Below are positions 35,396 to 45,516 of a stretch of 64,000 nucleotides of DNA, one piece after another (the stretch's first letter is position 1; each line of letters starts with the position of its first letter). Source of the stretch: an uncultured Lachnospiraceae bacterium. Lineage in GTDB: Bacteria > Bacillota > Clostridia > Lachnospirales > Lachnospiraceae. A model generated the notes under the pieces. That model did no database searches, was not told where the DNA came from, and saw only the letters and a program-made list of their open reading frames with translations. The stretch is taken from assembly GCA_934401915.1 (NCBI GenBank), contig CAKRSV010000003.1:124001-188000 (forward strand), given 5' to 3'. The position numbers were made by a program, and so were the translations under genes.

Positions 35396-37927
35396 ATGAA
35401 AAAAGTATCGGGCATGAAGTACTATATAAAAGAGTGGGGCGTACTGGCAATCATAACGGTTTTAATTTGGATGGGATTTTGCATAATGAAAGGTTTGCCA
35501 CCTTTTGGAATACATATGATTGATGCAGGAGATATGGGAGAGCAGTTTGAACCCATGTATTATTTTATTTGGGATGTTTTGCACGGAAATAAGAATTTAT
35601 TTTTTGATTGGAGAACGAGTCTTGGAAGTAATATGTCAGGTGCAATATGGCATTTTGGAATGATCAGTCCTTTCAATGTGTTTTTTCTCTTTATACCAAG
35701 GGAAATGGTAGTAGTAAGTATGCCATATTATATTCTGATCAAGCTGATTTTTATTGGATTCAGTATGGATTATGTGTTGCAAAAGTGGTTTCAGAACGTA
35801 TCCGGAATCATGCGGATAGCAGTCGCGCTTATGTATGTTTTTTGCGTGTACAATATGGAATATTACAGAGCGCCATTATGGCTTGATGTAGTATTTATGT
35901 TTCCACTTGTAATATATGAGCTTTTTCGTCTTCTTTTGGAGGGAAAGAAGACGGGGTACGTATTAACGTTAAGTATAATAATAGTTATGAACTTCCAGCA
36001 TGCGTATATGCTGGCTTTGATGTTGATATTGCTGATCGGTATACTGTCTATCTTGGATTTGAGGGTTAGGGACAGGCTTACTCTTTTGATAGGGATGACT
36101 ATGGAAACGGCACTTCTAACAGCCATTATCTGGGTGCCGGGCGTTTTGCAGATCTTATCATCCAAACGAGTTGGCAGAAATATGGGGGTAGTTGATATTT
36201 GGAAGAATGTGTGGATCGTTTATCCGGACAGATGGCTTAAACTGATCGGTTTAGGAATACCATTAGGGTTATTTATCGCATATGCGTTGAAGGACAAACA
36301 TTGGAAAAAAGAGAAGGCTGTTTGGTTTTTTACATATATTTTGTTTATTTTATTTACACCGTTTGTTTTTGAAAGTATTCATATATTCTGGCATGGAGGA
36401 TCTTATCAGGGATACCCCATTCGATTTGGATATATGGTTGCATTTTGGACCTTGATAGCAGGAACATATGCAATATCAAAGTATGAGAAAAATAGAAAAT
36501 GTGTAGGATGGGTTCTGACTGGTAGTATATTTATGGCAGCGGAATTATGGATATGTCATAGACAAGGATTGCAGATATCGTTTGTCATGATCTTGCTGTG
36601 CGTTTGCATGGAATTTTGTGCAGGCTTGTTGATTTATGGCATATCAGGGAGGATCTTATCCAAAGTAATGATATGTTATGCTGTTTTGCATGCAATAGCG
36701 CTGACAGGAAATTTATGGATTTATGCATATGATAAGGAAGATAATTTTATTGTCAAGAGCAATGAAATATATGAACAGAAAGATAGCTTGTTTGAAGAAA
36801 TTACGCCTTTAGATCGGATAAGAAGCAAGACGATTGTCAGTAATAATTATTCACTGCCTATGGGGGTGAGCGCGATGTCTTCGTATCTTGCAATAACGGA
36901 AAAGGAAAGACAGGATATGTTGATCGACCTTGGATATGCGTCGATAGGAGATCGATTAAGCGACTATGGCGGGACTGCTTTTTCAGATATGTTGCTGGGG
37001 ATAGATTATGTATTTAGTGAAGAAGAGGAAAATACAAGCCTATATTCCAAGATAGGTCAAGTGGAGGATTGGAACCTTTATCGTAGTAATTATTGCTGGG
37101 ATACAGGAATACTGCTGAAACAGATAAATGATATTGCATGGAAAAAAGAGGATCCTTTTTATAATCAGAACCTAATCGCAAAAGAATGGTTTGGCAGTTC
37201 CCTTTTCGATATTAAGGAGAGCAAAGGAAATACCATAACGATAGAAACCAGACCGAACAGTATCTTGTATTTATATTCTCCTCAAATGAGTACTATCAGG
37301 AATATAAAGATAGAGGCCATAGATAGCGGGAAGAAGCAGGAGAAGAAGTTGCACAGTTCTGGTTGGGACAACGGTATACAGGAGCTGGGGACATGGAACG
37401 GGGAGAAAGTTACGATTACAGTAACTGGAACGGAAGAGATAACACAGCTGCAGGCAACCGTTTTGGAGACGGGAGTGTTACAGAAACTGAATCCAAATTA
37501 TGGAGAAATTTCTGAATTGAAGTATTCCCATACAGGGATGGCTATGTCATTGAAGACAAAGGAGACGGGGTATGTATATCTGCCAATTTATTATAGCGAT
37601 GGATGGCGGTGTCAGGTAAATGGAAGCATAAGAGAACTTAGAACGGTCGCAAATATGATAGCGATACCAGTAGAGGCGGGAAACAATGAGATAAAGATAC
37701 AGTTTACAGCGCCTGGGTTGAAGCTGGGGATATGCTTGAGTGTGGTAGGGGCACTTATAATCCTTGGATGTATGATAAAGGGAAAATCTCTGCCTATTCC
37801 GGAGAGAGAATATAAAATAGTCAGTATAGGAATGGTGACGGTCTGGGCAGTAATAGTTGCGGTTATATACATAGGTTCTGTGGTGTATACAATCGGATTT
37901 GTATGTAAATGTTTAATTGGGGGATAG
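35396..37927 (+). CDS. YfhO-family polytopic membrane glycosyltransferase
   Basis: An 843-residue protein with about twelve or more hydrophobic segments over the first 450 residues and two further C-terminal helices. A large extracytoplasmic domain lies between. The N-terminal PPFGIHMIDAGDMGEQFEPMYYFIWD gives the acidic first outer loop of GT-C enzymes, here as D-x-G-D. The YfhO group adds sugars from undecaprenyl-phosphate donors to teichoic acids or surface polymers. AGAGGAAAG is the ribosome site. It sits just after the operon terminator; the 86-base gap does not show a clear promoter, so it may depend on read-through. Confidence 0.85.
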   Translation: MKKVSGMKYYIKEWGVLAIITVLIWMGFCIMKGLPPFGIHMIDAGDMGEQFEPMYYFIWDVLHGNKNLFFDWRTSLGSNMSGAIWHFGMISPFNVFFLFIPREMVVVSMPYYILIKLIFIGFSMDYVLQKWFQNVSGIMRIAVALMYVFCVYNMEYYRAPLWLDVVFMFPLVIYELFRLLLEGKKTGYVLTLSIIIVMNFQHAYMLALMLILLIGILSILDLRVRDRLTLLIGMTMETALLTAIIWVPGVLQILSSKRVGRNMGVVDIWKNVWIVYPDRWLKLIGLGIPLGLFIAYALKDKHWKKEKAVWFFTYILFILFTPFVFESIHIFWHGGSYQGYPIRFGYMVAFWTLIAGTYAISKYEKNRKCVGWVLTGSIFMAAELWICHRQGLQISFVMILLCVCMEFCAGLLIYGISGRILSKVMICYAVLHAIALTGNLWIYAYDKEDNFIVKSNEIYEQKDSLFEEITPLDRIRSKTIVSNNYSLPMGVSAMSSYLAITEKERQDMLIDLGYASIGDRLSDYGGTAFSDMLLGIDYVFSEEEENTSLYSKIGQVEDWNLYRSNYCWDTGILLKQINDIAWKKEDPFYNQNLIAKEWFGSSLFDIKESKGNTITIETRPNSILYLYSPQMSTIRNIKIEAIDSGKKQEKKLHSSGWDNGIQELGTWNGEKVTITVTGTEEITQLQATVLETGVLQKLNPNYGEISELKYSHTGMAMSLKTKETGYVYLPIYYSDGWRCQVNGSIRELRTVANMIAIPVEAGNNEIKIQFTAPGLKLGICLSVVGALIILGCMIKGKSLPIPEREYKIVSIGMVTVWAVIVAVIYIGSVVYTIGFVCKCLIGG

Positions 37928-38030
37928 CAGGCGGAGAGATGTTTAGCAATTAGATTTTATGAGAATATATTTTCATCTGGGGTCGAATTACTTTTACAAA
38001 ATGTTATTGAGTACTATAGGAAAATATGAT

Positions 38031-38074
38031 AAAATGACTTTGATTTAAATATGATTTTAAATTAAAGTCATTTT
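38031..38074. promoter_or_regulatory. Near-perfect 19-base-pair dyad ahead of the ATPase gene
   Basis: AAAATGACTTTGATTTAAA (38031-38049) pairs with TTTAAATTAAAGTCATTTT (38056-38074) over a six-base loop, with one G-U pair. A T-run follows, so it could be a bidirectional terminator for the YfhO gene. It also lies just before the ribosome site (GGAGA at 38080) of the next gene, and TATGAT (38025-38030) abuts it, so an operator is possible. Nothing else is seen between 37928 and 38030. Confidence 0.6.
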
Positions 38075-38088
38075 TGATTGGAGAACTT

Positions 38089-39315
38089 ATGGAATATATA
38101 CATCGCACTTTAGAACGAAAATTTCTAAAAATGAATAGAGTGTTTAAGGCAATTTTGGTTACCGGAGCCAGGCAGGTGGGAAAAACAACGATGCTGAAAC
38201 ATTTAGCGGAAGGCGAGGGAAGAACGTTTGTCAGCATGGATGATCCGAGAAACAGGGAATTGGCAAACACGGATCCACGTCTGTTCTTCCAGTTATACAA
38301 GCCGCCCATTCTGATCGATGAAGCCCAGAAAGCACCTGGACTGTTTGAATACATTAAGCAAATGTGTGATGAATCGGAAGAGAAAGGGCTGTTTTGGCTG
38401 ACAGGATCCGAGAGCAAAAAGCTGCTTAAAGAAGCCGGTGATTCTTTGGCAGGAAGAATTTGCATTCTAAGAATGTACAGCCTTTCCTGGAAAGAAAAGC
38501 AAGGCATTACCGAAATCGCAAACTTGAAGTATACTTTAGAAGATTTTATTGAGAGAGAAATTATCTTTCCACCATGTGACATAAATCAGATTTATGAGTA
38601 TATTTGGCATGGAGGAATGCCAGGGACATTGACGTTTGACATGGAACAGCTCTATAGTTATTACGCATCCTATATCGAAACGTATCTTATAAGAGATGCA
38701 GTTGATGATAATGGGATTGCGGATACGGCGGGTTTTCGGAAAGTTCTTGCGGCTAGCGCCGCTTTTATAGGAAATCTGGTTAATTATTCTGATATCGCAG
38801 CTGCAGGTGGAGTTTCTGTACCAACAGCAAAAAGCTGGATAAAAATTCTGCAAAATATGGGTATTGTATTCTTATTAGATACCTATTCAAATAATGAATT
38901 GAAACGACTTGTCAAAACGCCTAAATTGTATTTCTGCGATACTGGATTGGCCGCATATCTGTCTATGTGGACAAACAAAGACGTCCTTATGGCGGGCGCT
39001 GCCAGTGGTCATTATTTTGAAAATTTTGTAGTAGGTGAGTTGATGAGGAATAATGCTTATGGCGAAAGTGTAGGAAATATGTCATACTATAGAGATACCA
39101 ATCAGAAAGAAATTGATGTGGTAATAGAAGAGGACGGTATGTTGCATCCGATAGAAATAAAAAAGGCAACAAATCCGGAAAAGAAGATAGTGAAAGCGTT
39201 CAATGTTCTAAAAACATCCAATAATATTTTGGGTAAAGGATTGGTGATTTGTATGACAGATCGAGTTTTTCCTATCGACGAGAATAATATATTAGTACCG
39301 GCTTCAATTATTTAG
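38089..39315 (+). CDS. AAA ATPase with DUF4143-type C-terminal domain
   Basis: A 408-residue protein from ATG 38089 (GGAGA five bases before). VTGARQVGKTTMLKHL is Walker A and PPILIDEAQKAPGLFEYI Walker B. FWLTGSESKKLL is a sensor-1-like segment. The C-terminal half has LYFCDTGLAAYL, then HYFENFVVGEL and a REIDVVIEEDGMLHPIEIKKA ending, which resembles a PD-(D/E)xK-type fold (D, then E-x-K). Such proteins are common, isolated and of uncertain role; toxin or defence functions are proposed for some families. Low G+C content and no functional neighbour suggest horizontal mobility. Confidence 0.85.
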   Translation: MEYIHRTLERKFLKMNRVFKAILVTGARQVGKTTMLKHLAEGEGRTFVSMDDPRNRELANTDPRLFFQLYKPPILIDEAQKAPGLFEYIKQMCDESEEKGLFWLTGSESKKLLKEAGDSLAGRICILRMYSLSWKEKQGITEIANLKYTLEDFIEREIIFPPCDINQIYEYIWHGGMPGTLTFDMEQLYSYYASYIETYLIRDAVDDNGIADTAGFRKVLAASAAFIGNLVNYSDIAAAGGVSVPTAKSWIKILQNMGIVFLLDTYSNNELKRLVKTPKLYFCDTGLAAYLSMWTNKDVLMAGAASGHYFENFVVGELMRNNAYGESVGNMSYYRDTNQKEIDVVIEEDGMLHPIEIKKATNPEKKIVKAFNVLKTSNNILGKGLVICMTDRVFPIDENNILVPASII

Positions 39316-39363
39316 CTGACACAAGTGAAATAGAAATTACGATACAACAAGAGGACAATTCAC

Positions 39364-42300
39364 ATGCTGAACTTCAATCAAAAACAACGCAACTCCAAAA
39401 CGAAAAAAATAGAATTCCACCGGGCTACCGCATTTCTGCTGTCGCTCGTTCTGCTCCTGACGTCTCCGTCACTGCCGGTAGCAGCCATAGAACTGTCGGG
39501 CGAACCGGAATGGAAAAGTGAGGTGATGGACGGGCAGCCTCTCTCCGGCAATTCCGCAGAGGATGAGGTGACGGATACGGAGGAGACGGAAAACGGCGAG
39601 TCATCGGGCGAAAAGGATTCCGACAGCGACGATTCAGGTGAAGCGCAGCCTGCGGACCCCGAGGGGGAAACGGAGGCAGAGGAAAATGCGGAGAGCAGCC
39701 TTTCGGAGAATACCCTTTCAGAAAATTCAATCTCCGAGAACAGTCTTTCGGAGAATGATCTGGGGGACGAGCTGGCGCTGCTGATCCGAAAGGCTGAGGA
39801 GAGCTTCGGAAAGCTGGTGCAGGAAAAACAGCTTATGGCGCTGCTGTATCATTGTGACAGCTATGACGTGCGCAGCGAGGCACGCGTGGACAGCGCAGTA
39901 GTTGCGGCGGCAGAGGTAGGAACAACTCTTTATATCCATGGACTGACCATCACGGAGGATGATATCTGGTATCAGGTATCTTTCTGGCAGGAGGGCGGGG
40001 AAAAGACCGGCTATGTACAGAGCTATTATCTCGCCTATTCGGACGAGGACTGGCGAAGCTGGGAAGAGGAATATCTGCGCCCGATCCTGGAATATAGGGA
40101 CGGTCAGTACGGCATGACGGCGCAGGGAATGACAGCGATGGGCACCGACACTTCGGATATCGATGCGTTTCCGTCGATCTATCAGAAGGGACTGCGCACG
40201 CTCAAGGCGGATCATGCGAACTGGACGTTTGTTCCGATGAAGACGGGACTGGATTTCAATACCTCGGTACAGAAGGAGATGGGCGTCAAGAGCCTGATCC
40301 AGAATACGAATTCGAACGCGGCGAATGGCTGGGTAGGGGCAGCCTGCCCTAGCGAGAGCGGCTGGTATTATGCGACGCAGAGTGCAGTGGAATATCACCT
40401 GAATCCGGTGAATTTCCTGTCGCTGGATCACATTTTTATGTTTGAGCAGCTTACCTTTAACAGCTCTTATCATAACGTCGGCGCGGTGCAGAGTTTTCTG
40501 GATGGAACTTTTATGAAGGGAAAGATCCCGGATGATACGAAAACCTATGCACAGGCATTCTACGATATTGGAAAAAATCGAAAGCTCAGCCCGATCCATC
40601 TGGCATCCAGGGTGTATCAGGAGCAGGGAAAGGGAACTTCCGGACTGATCTCCGGAACCTATCCGGGATTTGAGGGATATTACAACTACTTTAATATCAA
40701 GGCGAGCGGCAGCTCCACAGAGGCCAAGATCAAGAACGGCCTTACCTATGCGAAGAAGATGGGGTGGAACACCCGCTATAAGTCGCTGGAGGGCGGAGCC
40801 GGGGCGATCGGCAACAACTATATCCTGAAGGGTCAGGATACCATTTATCTGGAAAAATTTAACGTAAATACAAGCAGCCTGTATGGCGTATACGAGCACC
40901 AGTACATGCAGAATATCCAGGCGCCGAGAAGCGAGGGCTACAGTACGAAGAAGATGTACGACGGGGCGGGAAGTCTGAATTCCCCGTTCGTCTTTAAGAT
41001 ACCGGTGTTCAACAAGATGCCGGGAGGCTCCGGTCTTGTCCTGAAGCAGAAAAATGTGAAGCTCAACCGGGGAGACAGTACAACGCTGTCTTTCACCTAT
41101 GACGACGTAGCGATAGACAACGCGAAGGCGACCTGGATCAGCGAGGATGCGACGATCGCGTCGGTAAAAGATGGCGTTGTGACGGGAGAAAAGGTAGGGA
41201 CTACCAGGGTAACCATGACTTACGTGGATACGGAGGGAAATGAAAGCTCCGCCTCCTGTGAGGTGACAGTAGTAAGTCCGCTTAAGGCAATACATCTGAG
41301 CAGGGATGGAAAAGAGCTGGAGCAGGATTCGGTCATCGTGCTGCGCAGACCGGACACGGTGGTAGAGGACGACACGGTTCTCAGCGAAGAGGACAAGAAG
41401 AACAATACGAAGGAGGCGCGGCTTGAGGTACTCTTTGACCCGGAGGATACCACAGACGACCGGACGATCGTCTGGACTTCTTCCAACCCGAAGGTGGTCA
41501 AGGTACAGGCGGATGCGGACAGCAGCCGGTGTACGGTCACAGCGGTAGGCACGGGAGAGGCGACGATCAAGGCCAAGGCGTCGAAGGCGGGAAGCAAGGC
41601 GACGGTTTCCTGCAAGATCCAGGTGACGGCACCGGTATACCGGATAGCACTCACCAACCTCAACGATCCGTCGGAGGAGGCAAAGGAGGGCACGTTATAC
41701 GCCGGACAGAAGGTAAGCCTTGCGGCAGAATACTGGCCGAAGGATACGACTTCTGACACAAAGGTGAGCTGGGGCAGCAGTGATCCGTCGGTTGCCGTTG
41801 TGACAGGCGGAACGGTCACGGCGAAAAAGGCGGGAGAGGCGGTCATCACCGCATCCTTAAACGGCTACCAGGACAGCTATCAGCTTACTGTCAGGGAGTG
41901 CAGTCTGATCTTTATGGATCAGGACAACAAGACTGTTCTGCAGCAGAGAAAGTTAGCGTACGGGGAGAGCGTAACTGCGGCGGAGTTCCCGGCGATGGAG
42001 GATGAAGAGAACGCAGTCTTTGTCGGGTGGTATACCAAGCCGGACGGGGGAGGAACCTTGTGTGATACCTCCGTGACGGTTTATGCGGAGGAAACAGTTC
42101 TGTATCCGTACTTTGAGGAGCAGGGAAAGGGCTTCTATGTCGTACCGGTAGGCGATCAGACCTATACAGGAAGTGCAATCAAGCCGACTGTGAAGGTATA
42201 TGACGCGGTGACTTACGCGGACGGAACGCGCGAACGGATCGAGCTGGTATATAACAAAGACTATACAGTCAGCTATAAAAATAATGTAAAAGTGACCGGC

Positions 42301-44121
42301 GAAGGTGGAAAGCTGCCGACGATCACTGTGACCGGAAAGGGAAATTACGGCGGGAAGGAAACCCTGACATTCCAGATCGTTCCCAAGGCGCTGACAGATA
42401 AGGATATCGAGGTGTCTGATATAAAGGCGGCGTATACCGGGCGTGTAGTCAAGCCTGCTCCGGTAGTAATCAGGAACGGGAAGAAACTGAAGGCCAACAC
42501 GGATTATACGGTCACCTATCCACAGACGGGCACGGGAGCGTACCAGAAAGCCGGTACGTATCCTGTCGTGATCACCGGAAAGGGAGGTTACACGGGAACA
42601 CTCACCATTCATCAGACCATCACTCAGGAGGTATTTCTGACGAAGGCTGCGATCGGAAAGATCCCGAACCAGACGTATGACAACCGGCTGGTCGACAAGG
42701 AAGCAGGAAAGGGAATTGAGCCGGAGACGCTTGTGGTCACCTATCAGAAGAAGCGTCTGGAGGAGAGCATGGACGGAGGCGTGACCGGCGATTACACGGT
42801 ATCCTACACGAACAACCTTGCAATCGGCACCGCCACGGCGACGATCACGGCGGTGGAAGGAAGCGGCTTTACGGGCAGCAAGAGCGTGACCTATAAGATC
42901 GTGGGAACCTCGCTGACAAAGGCGAAGGTGACCGGGATAGAGGATAAGGTATACACGGGAGAAGAGGCGGATGTACAGCAGAATCCCGGCAGTATCGTGG
43001 TGACGCTGAACGGACAGGAGCTGGTGCAGAGTCAGGACGACGGCAGAACGGGCGATTATGTGATCACTTATGCGAACGTGTCGAAGGTCGGACGTGCGAC
43101 GATCATCCTGAAAGGCATCAATGAGTATACAGGACAGGTAAAGAAGACATACAAGATCACGGCGCGGAATCTGGGAGACGGAAGCGCGATGGCGGGCGAT
43201 GACGTCACGATGGCGTATTATGAGCAGGATCAGGACAGCACGCAGGCAAAGGAGATCCTCAGTGTGAGCGATATGGCCGCCGCCTATGTGAAGGGTGGAA
43301 CGAAGCCGGTTCTGTGTCTGACCTACCGGGGAAAAGCGCTGACGCTGAACAAAGATTATAAGGTTTCCTATGCAAATAACAATGCGGTGACGAGCGGCGA
43401 GACGCCGGAGAAGAAAATGCCGAAGATCACCGTGACCGGTGTAGGAAATTACAAAGGAAAGATTGTCGGAACCTTTACTATCACGGACGGAGCGCTCTCT
43501 GCTGAGCGGGGAAAGGTCGTGATGACGGCAAAAGATGTGGTGTACAAGAATAAGAAAAACGCTTACAAGAGTGCGGTGGTGATCCGGGATGTCAGCGGCA
43601 AGAATCTGCAGGCGGGCAAAGACTTTGAAAAGCAGCTGAGCTATACCTATGAGAAAGCGACAGCTTTTACAGGACCGGACGGCGTGCTTATAGAGCGAAA
43701 TGCCGGAGACGCGGTGGAGGCGGCAGATATACCGGAGGCTGGAACTGTGATCCGCGTGACGGCAAAGGGAGCCGGGGCCTATGCGGCGGACGGCGCGGCG
43801 GCGATCTCAACGACCTACCGGATCGTAAAGGCGGACCTGGCCAAGGCGAAGATCAGCGTGAAAGCGCAGGAATATCGGAATGGAAGACCGGTTACCGTCA
43901 CGGAGGCGGATATTACCGTCACGATGCCGGGAAGCAAAGAACCGCTTGTGTGCGGGGTAGATTATGTAATCGACCAGAGCAGCTACGCCAACAATACAAA
44001 GAAAGGAACGGCGTCGGTAATGCTGCGGGGGCTGGACGGTTCAAATTATGGCGGCGAAAAGAAAGCGACCTTTAAGATCCTTTCCAAGACGCTGGCATGG
44101 TGGAGAAATCTGGGTGCGTGA
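39364..44121 (+). CDS. Large surface glucosaminidase with Ig-like and repeat domains
   Basis: A 1585-residue secreted protein. A signal peptide covers about residues 18-42 (RATAFLLSLVLLLTSPSLPVAA). An acidic linker with four SEN pentads follows (residues 110-133), then an SH3-like domain (about 165-225). The glucosaminidase (GH73-type) domain runs from about 270 to 555, with SRVYQEQGKGTSGL holding the probable catalytic Glu and a YYNYFNIKA block. After it come BIG2-like domains (about 565-845), one Listeria-Bacteroides repeat (about 850-915) and several repeats of the type DYTVSYKNN...VTGKGNYGG to the C-terminus. No LPxTG or membrane anchor is seen, so retention is probably non-covalent. It should cleave peptidoglycan glycan strands. 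The start follows AGAGGA. Confidence 0.88.
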   Translation: MLNFNQKQRNSKTKKIEFHRATAFLLSLVLLLTSPSLPVAAIELSGEPEWKSEVMDGQPLSGNSAEDEVTDTEETENGESSGEKDSDSDDSGEAQPADPEGETEAEENAESSLSENTLSENSISENSLSENDLGDELALLIRKAEESFGKLVQEKQLMALLYHCDSYDVRSEARVDSAVVAAAEVGTTLYIHGLTITEDDIWYQVSFWQEGGEKTGYVQSYYLAYSDEDWRSWEEEYLRPILEYRDGQYGMTAQGMTAMGTDTSDIDAFPSIYQKGLRTLKADHANWTFVPMKTGLDFNTSVQKEMGVKSLIQNTNSNAANGWVGAACPSESGWYYATQSAVEYHLNPVNFLSLDHIFMFEQLTFNSSYHNVGAVQSFLDGTFMKGKIPDDTKTYAQAFYDIGKNRKLSPIHLASRVYQEQGKGTSGLISGTYPGFEGYYNYFNIKASGSSTEAKIKNGLTYAKKMGWNTRYKSLEGGAGAIGNNYILKGQDTIYLEKFNVNTSSLYGVYEHQYMQNIQAPRSEGYSTKKMYDGAGSLNSPFVFKIPVFNKMPGGSGLVLKQKNVKLNRGDSTTLSFTYDDVAIDNAKATWISEDATIASVKDGVVTGEKVGTTRVTMTYVDTEGNESSASCEVTVVSPLKAIHLSRDGKELEQDSVIVLRRPDTVVEDDTVLSEEDKKNNTKEARLEVLFDPEDTTDDRTIVWTSSNPKVVKVQADADSSRCTVTAVGTGEATIKAKASKAGSKATVSCKIQVTAPVYRIALTNLNDPSEEAKEGTLYAGQKVSLAAEYWPKDTTSDTKVSWGSSDPSVAVVTGGTVTAKKAGEAVITASLNGYQDSYQLTVRECSLIFMDQDNKTVLQQRKLAYGESVTAAEFPAMEDEENAVFVGWYTKPDGGGTLCDTSVTVYAEETVLYPYFEEQGKGFYVVPVGDQTYTGSAIKPTVKVYDAVTYADGTRERIELVYNKDYTVSYKNNVKVTGEGGKLPTITVTGKGNYGGKETLTFQIVPKALTDKDIEVSDIKAAYTGRVVKPAPVVIRNGKKLKANTDYTVTYPQTGTGAYQKAGTYPVVITGKGGYTGTLTIHQTITQEVFLTKAAIGKIPNQTYDNRLVDKEAGKGIEPETLVVTYQKKRLEESMDGGVTGDYTVSYTNNLAIGTATATITAVEGSGFTGSKSVTYKIVGTSLTKAKVTGIEDKVYTGEEADVQQNPGSIVVTLNGQELVQSQDDGRTGDYVITYANVSKVGRATIILKGINEYTGQVKKTYKITARNLGDGSAMAGDDVTMAYYEQDQDSTQAKEILSVSDMAAAYVKGGTKPVLCLTYRGKALTLNKDYKVSYANNNAVTSGETPEKKMPKITVTGVGNYKGKIVGTFTITDGALSAERGKVVMTAKDVVYKNKKNAYKSAVVIRDVSGKNLQAGKDFEKQLSYTYEKATAFTGPDGVLIERNAGDAVEAADIPEAGTVIRVTAKGAGAYAADGAAAISTTYRIVKADLAKAKISVKAQEYRNGRPVTVTEADITVTMPGSKEPLVCGVDYVIDQSSYANNTKKGTASVMLRGLDGSNYGGEKKATFKILSKTLAWWRNLGA
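39697..39762 (+). repeat. SEN pentad repeat in the surface glucosaminidase
   Basis: Four successive pentads of the form S-E-N-[TSD]-[LI] are encoded (residues 112-133) with varying codons, so the repeat is kept at the protein level. It forms part of the low-complexity acidic linker before the SH3-like domain. Confidence 0.75.
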
Positions 44122-44132
44122 TGAGAGGGGAG

Positions 44133-45473
44133 TCAGTTAGATACTGGCTCCTCTTTCAGCGCCGGCATCCGGAAGATCTTAACGACTAACGGGATGACCA
44201 TGATAAACCACACGATCGGCTCCGCGAGGATAACGCCGGTGTAGTTCAGCAGAGGTACGAGGGTGGCAGCGATCACGACCTTGCCGCTCATCTCAAGGAA
44301 ACTGGAGATGATAGGCACGACCCGCTCCCCCAGCCCTTGCAGGGAGTTCCGCAGGATGCAGATGACAGCCGGCACGAAGTAAAACAGTGTGTCGAACTTG
44401 AGGTACGCGGCGGCATTTTCGATCACGACCGGGTTATGGCTGTCGGTGATCATGGAAACCAGCCACGGACTGATGGTGTAGCTGGTGATAATGTTCAGGA
44501 CGCACCAGATACAGGTGTACCCGATGGCGAGAAGGATTCCCTTTTTGATCCGTTTGATCTCGCCTGCGCCGATATTCTGCCCGCAGTAGGTCGCCATCGT
44601 CTGTCCGAAAACGCTGAACATGATCATAAAGATCTCCGAGATCTTGCGGGCGGCGGTGTGGGCGATGATGATGTCCTGTCCCAGCCTGTTGATGGAGGTC
44701 TGCAAGGTAAGCGAGCCGATATTTACCAGCGAGCTCATAAATCCCATGGAAAGGCCGGAGCTTATCATATTCCGCACCATGGAGGGATCGTCCGGGGCAA
44801 AATCCGTCAGCTTTACACGCAGAAGAGGGTACTTCCGGTAGATATAGACGCCGCATACGACGGCGGCGATCATCTGGGAGAGCACGGTGGCAAGGGCGGC
44901 GCCCCAAACGCCGGTGTCCCATACGGCGACAAAGAGAAGATCTCCGCCGATATTTAAGACGACAGAGAGAAAAAGAATGATAAGCGGTATCACGGTATTT
45001 CCCATTGCGCGCAGGGTTGCCGCAAAGACGTCGTACAGCAGCGTTGCGATCAGCCCGGCGATGATGACGGCAATATAGTCGTATGCAATCTGGGTCAGTC
45101 CGTCAGGAACATTAAGAAATACAAGGATCGGTTTCAGAAAAAACAGTCCGGCAGCGGTCAGGAGGATGGCGATCACAATGCCAAATTCCAGAGCGTGCGC
45201 AAAGGATCTGCGAAGCCGGTCCATATTTTTTGCCCCAAAATACTGCGCAGTCAGGATCCCGAAGCCGTTGCACATGCCGAACAGAAAGCCGATGATCAGA
45301 TTGCTGAGGGTGGTGGTCGCGCCTACGGCGGCAAGGGCGTCCTCGCCCAGAAAACTGCCGACGATGCGGGTATCGACCAGACTGTAGGTGAGCTGCAGCA
45401 GGTTTCCCAGAAAGATCGGCAGAGCGAATGTTAAGATCAGGATGGAAGGATTTCCTTTGGTTAAATCTTTCAT
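44133..45473 (-). CDS. MATE-family multidrug/metabolite exporter
   Basis: A 446-residue protein with about twelve hydrophobic helices. LPIFLGNLLQLTYSLVDTRIVGSFLGEDALAAVGATT is the family N-terminus, and GCNGFGI, written here as GMCNGFGILTAQYFGA, is the signature after helix two. It exports cationic compounds using Na+ or H+ gradients. A GGAGG site precedes the start, and a TTGACA-17-TATTCT promoter is seen upstream (45517-45545). It converges with the surface-protein gene (12 bases between stops) and diverges from the TetR gene at 45658. Confidence 0.93.
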   Translation of the reverse strand: MKDLTKGNPSILILTFALPIFLGNLLQLTYSLVDTRIVGSFLGEDALAAVGATTTLSNLIIGFLFGMCNGFGILTAQYFGAKNMDRLRRSFAHALEFGIVIAILLTAAGLFFLKPILVFLNVPDGLTQIAYDYIAVIIAGLIATLLYDVFAATLRAMGNTVIPLIILFLSVVLNIGGDLLFVAVWDTGVWGAALATVLSQMIAAVVCGVYIYRKYPLLRVKLTDFAPDDPSMVRNMISSGLSMGFMSSLVNIGSLTLQTSINRLGQDIIIAHTAARKISEIFMIMFSVFGQTMATYCGQNIGAGEIKRIKKGILLAIGYTCIWCVLNIITSYTISPWLVSMITDSHNPVVIENAAAYLKFDTLFYFVPAVICILRNSLQGLGERVVPIISSFLEMSGKVVIAATLVPLLNYTGVILAEPIVWFIMVIPLVVKIFRMPALKEEPVSN

Positions 45474-45516
45474 AGATGCCTCCGTATAAAAGGGATTTAC
45501 GATTATTTCAGATTAT

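Noticed and set aside
39697..39762. CRISPR-like or tandem DNA repeat
   Set aside because: The 15-base units differ at DNA level and encode a protein repeat; there are no spacers.
39727..41295. A 522-codon open frame on the minus strand inside the surface glucosaminidase gene
   Set aside because: It is antisense to clear domains, has no ribosome site and has no recognisable motif; G+C-rich codon bias keeps the frame open.
44124..44155. Terminator between the convergent surface-protein and MATE genes
   Set aside because: An imperfect stem (GGGGAGTCAGT against ACTGGCTCCTC) exists but the T-run is only three bases and it overlaps the MATE coding end.
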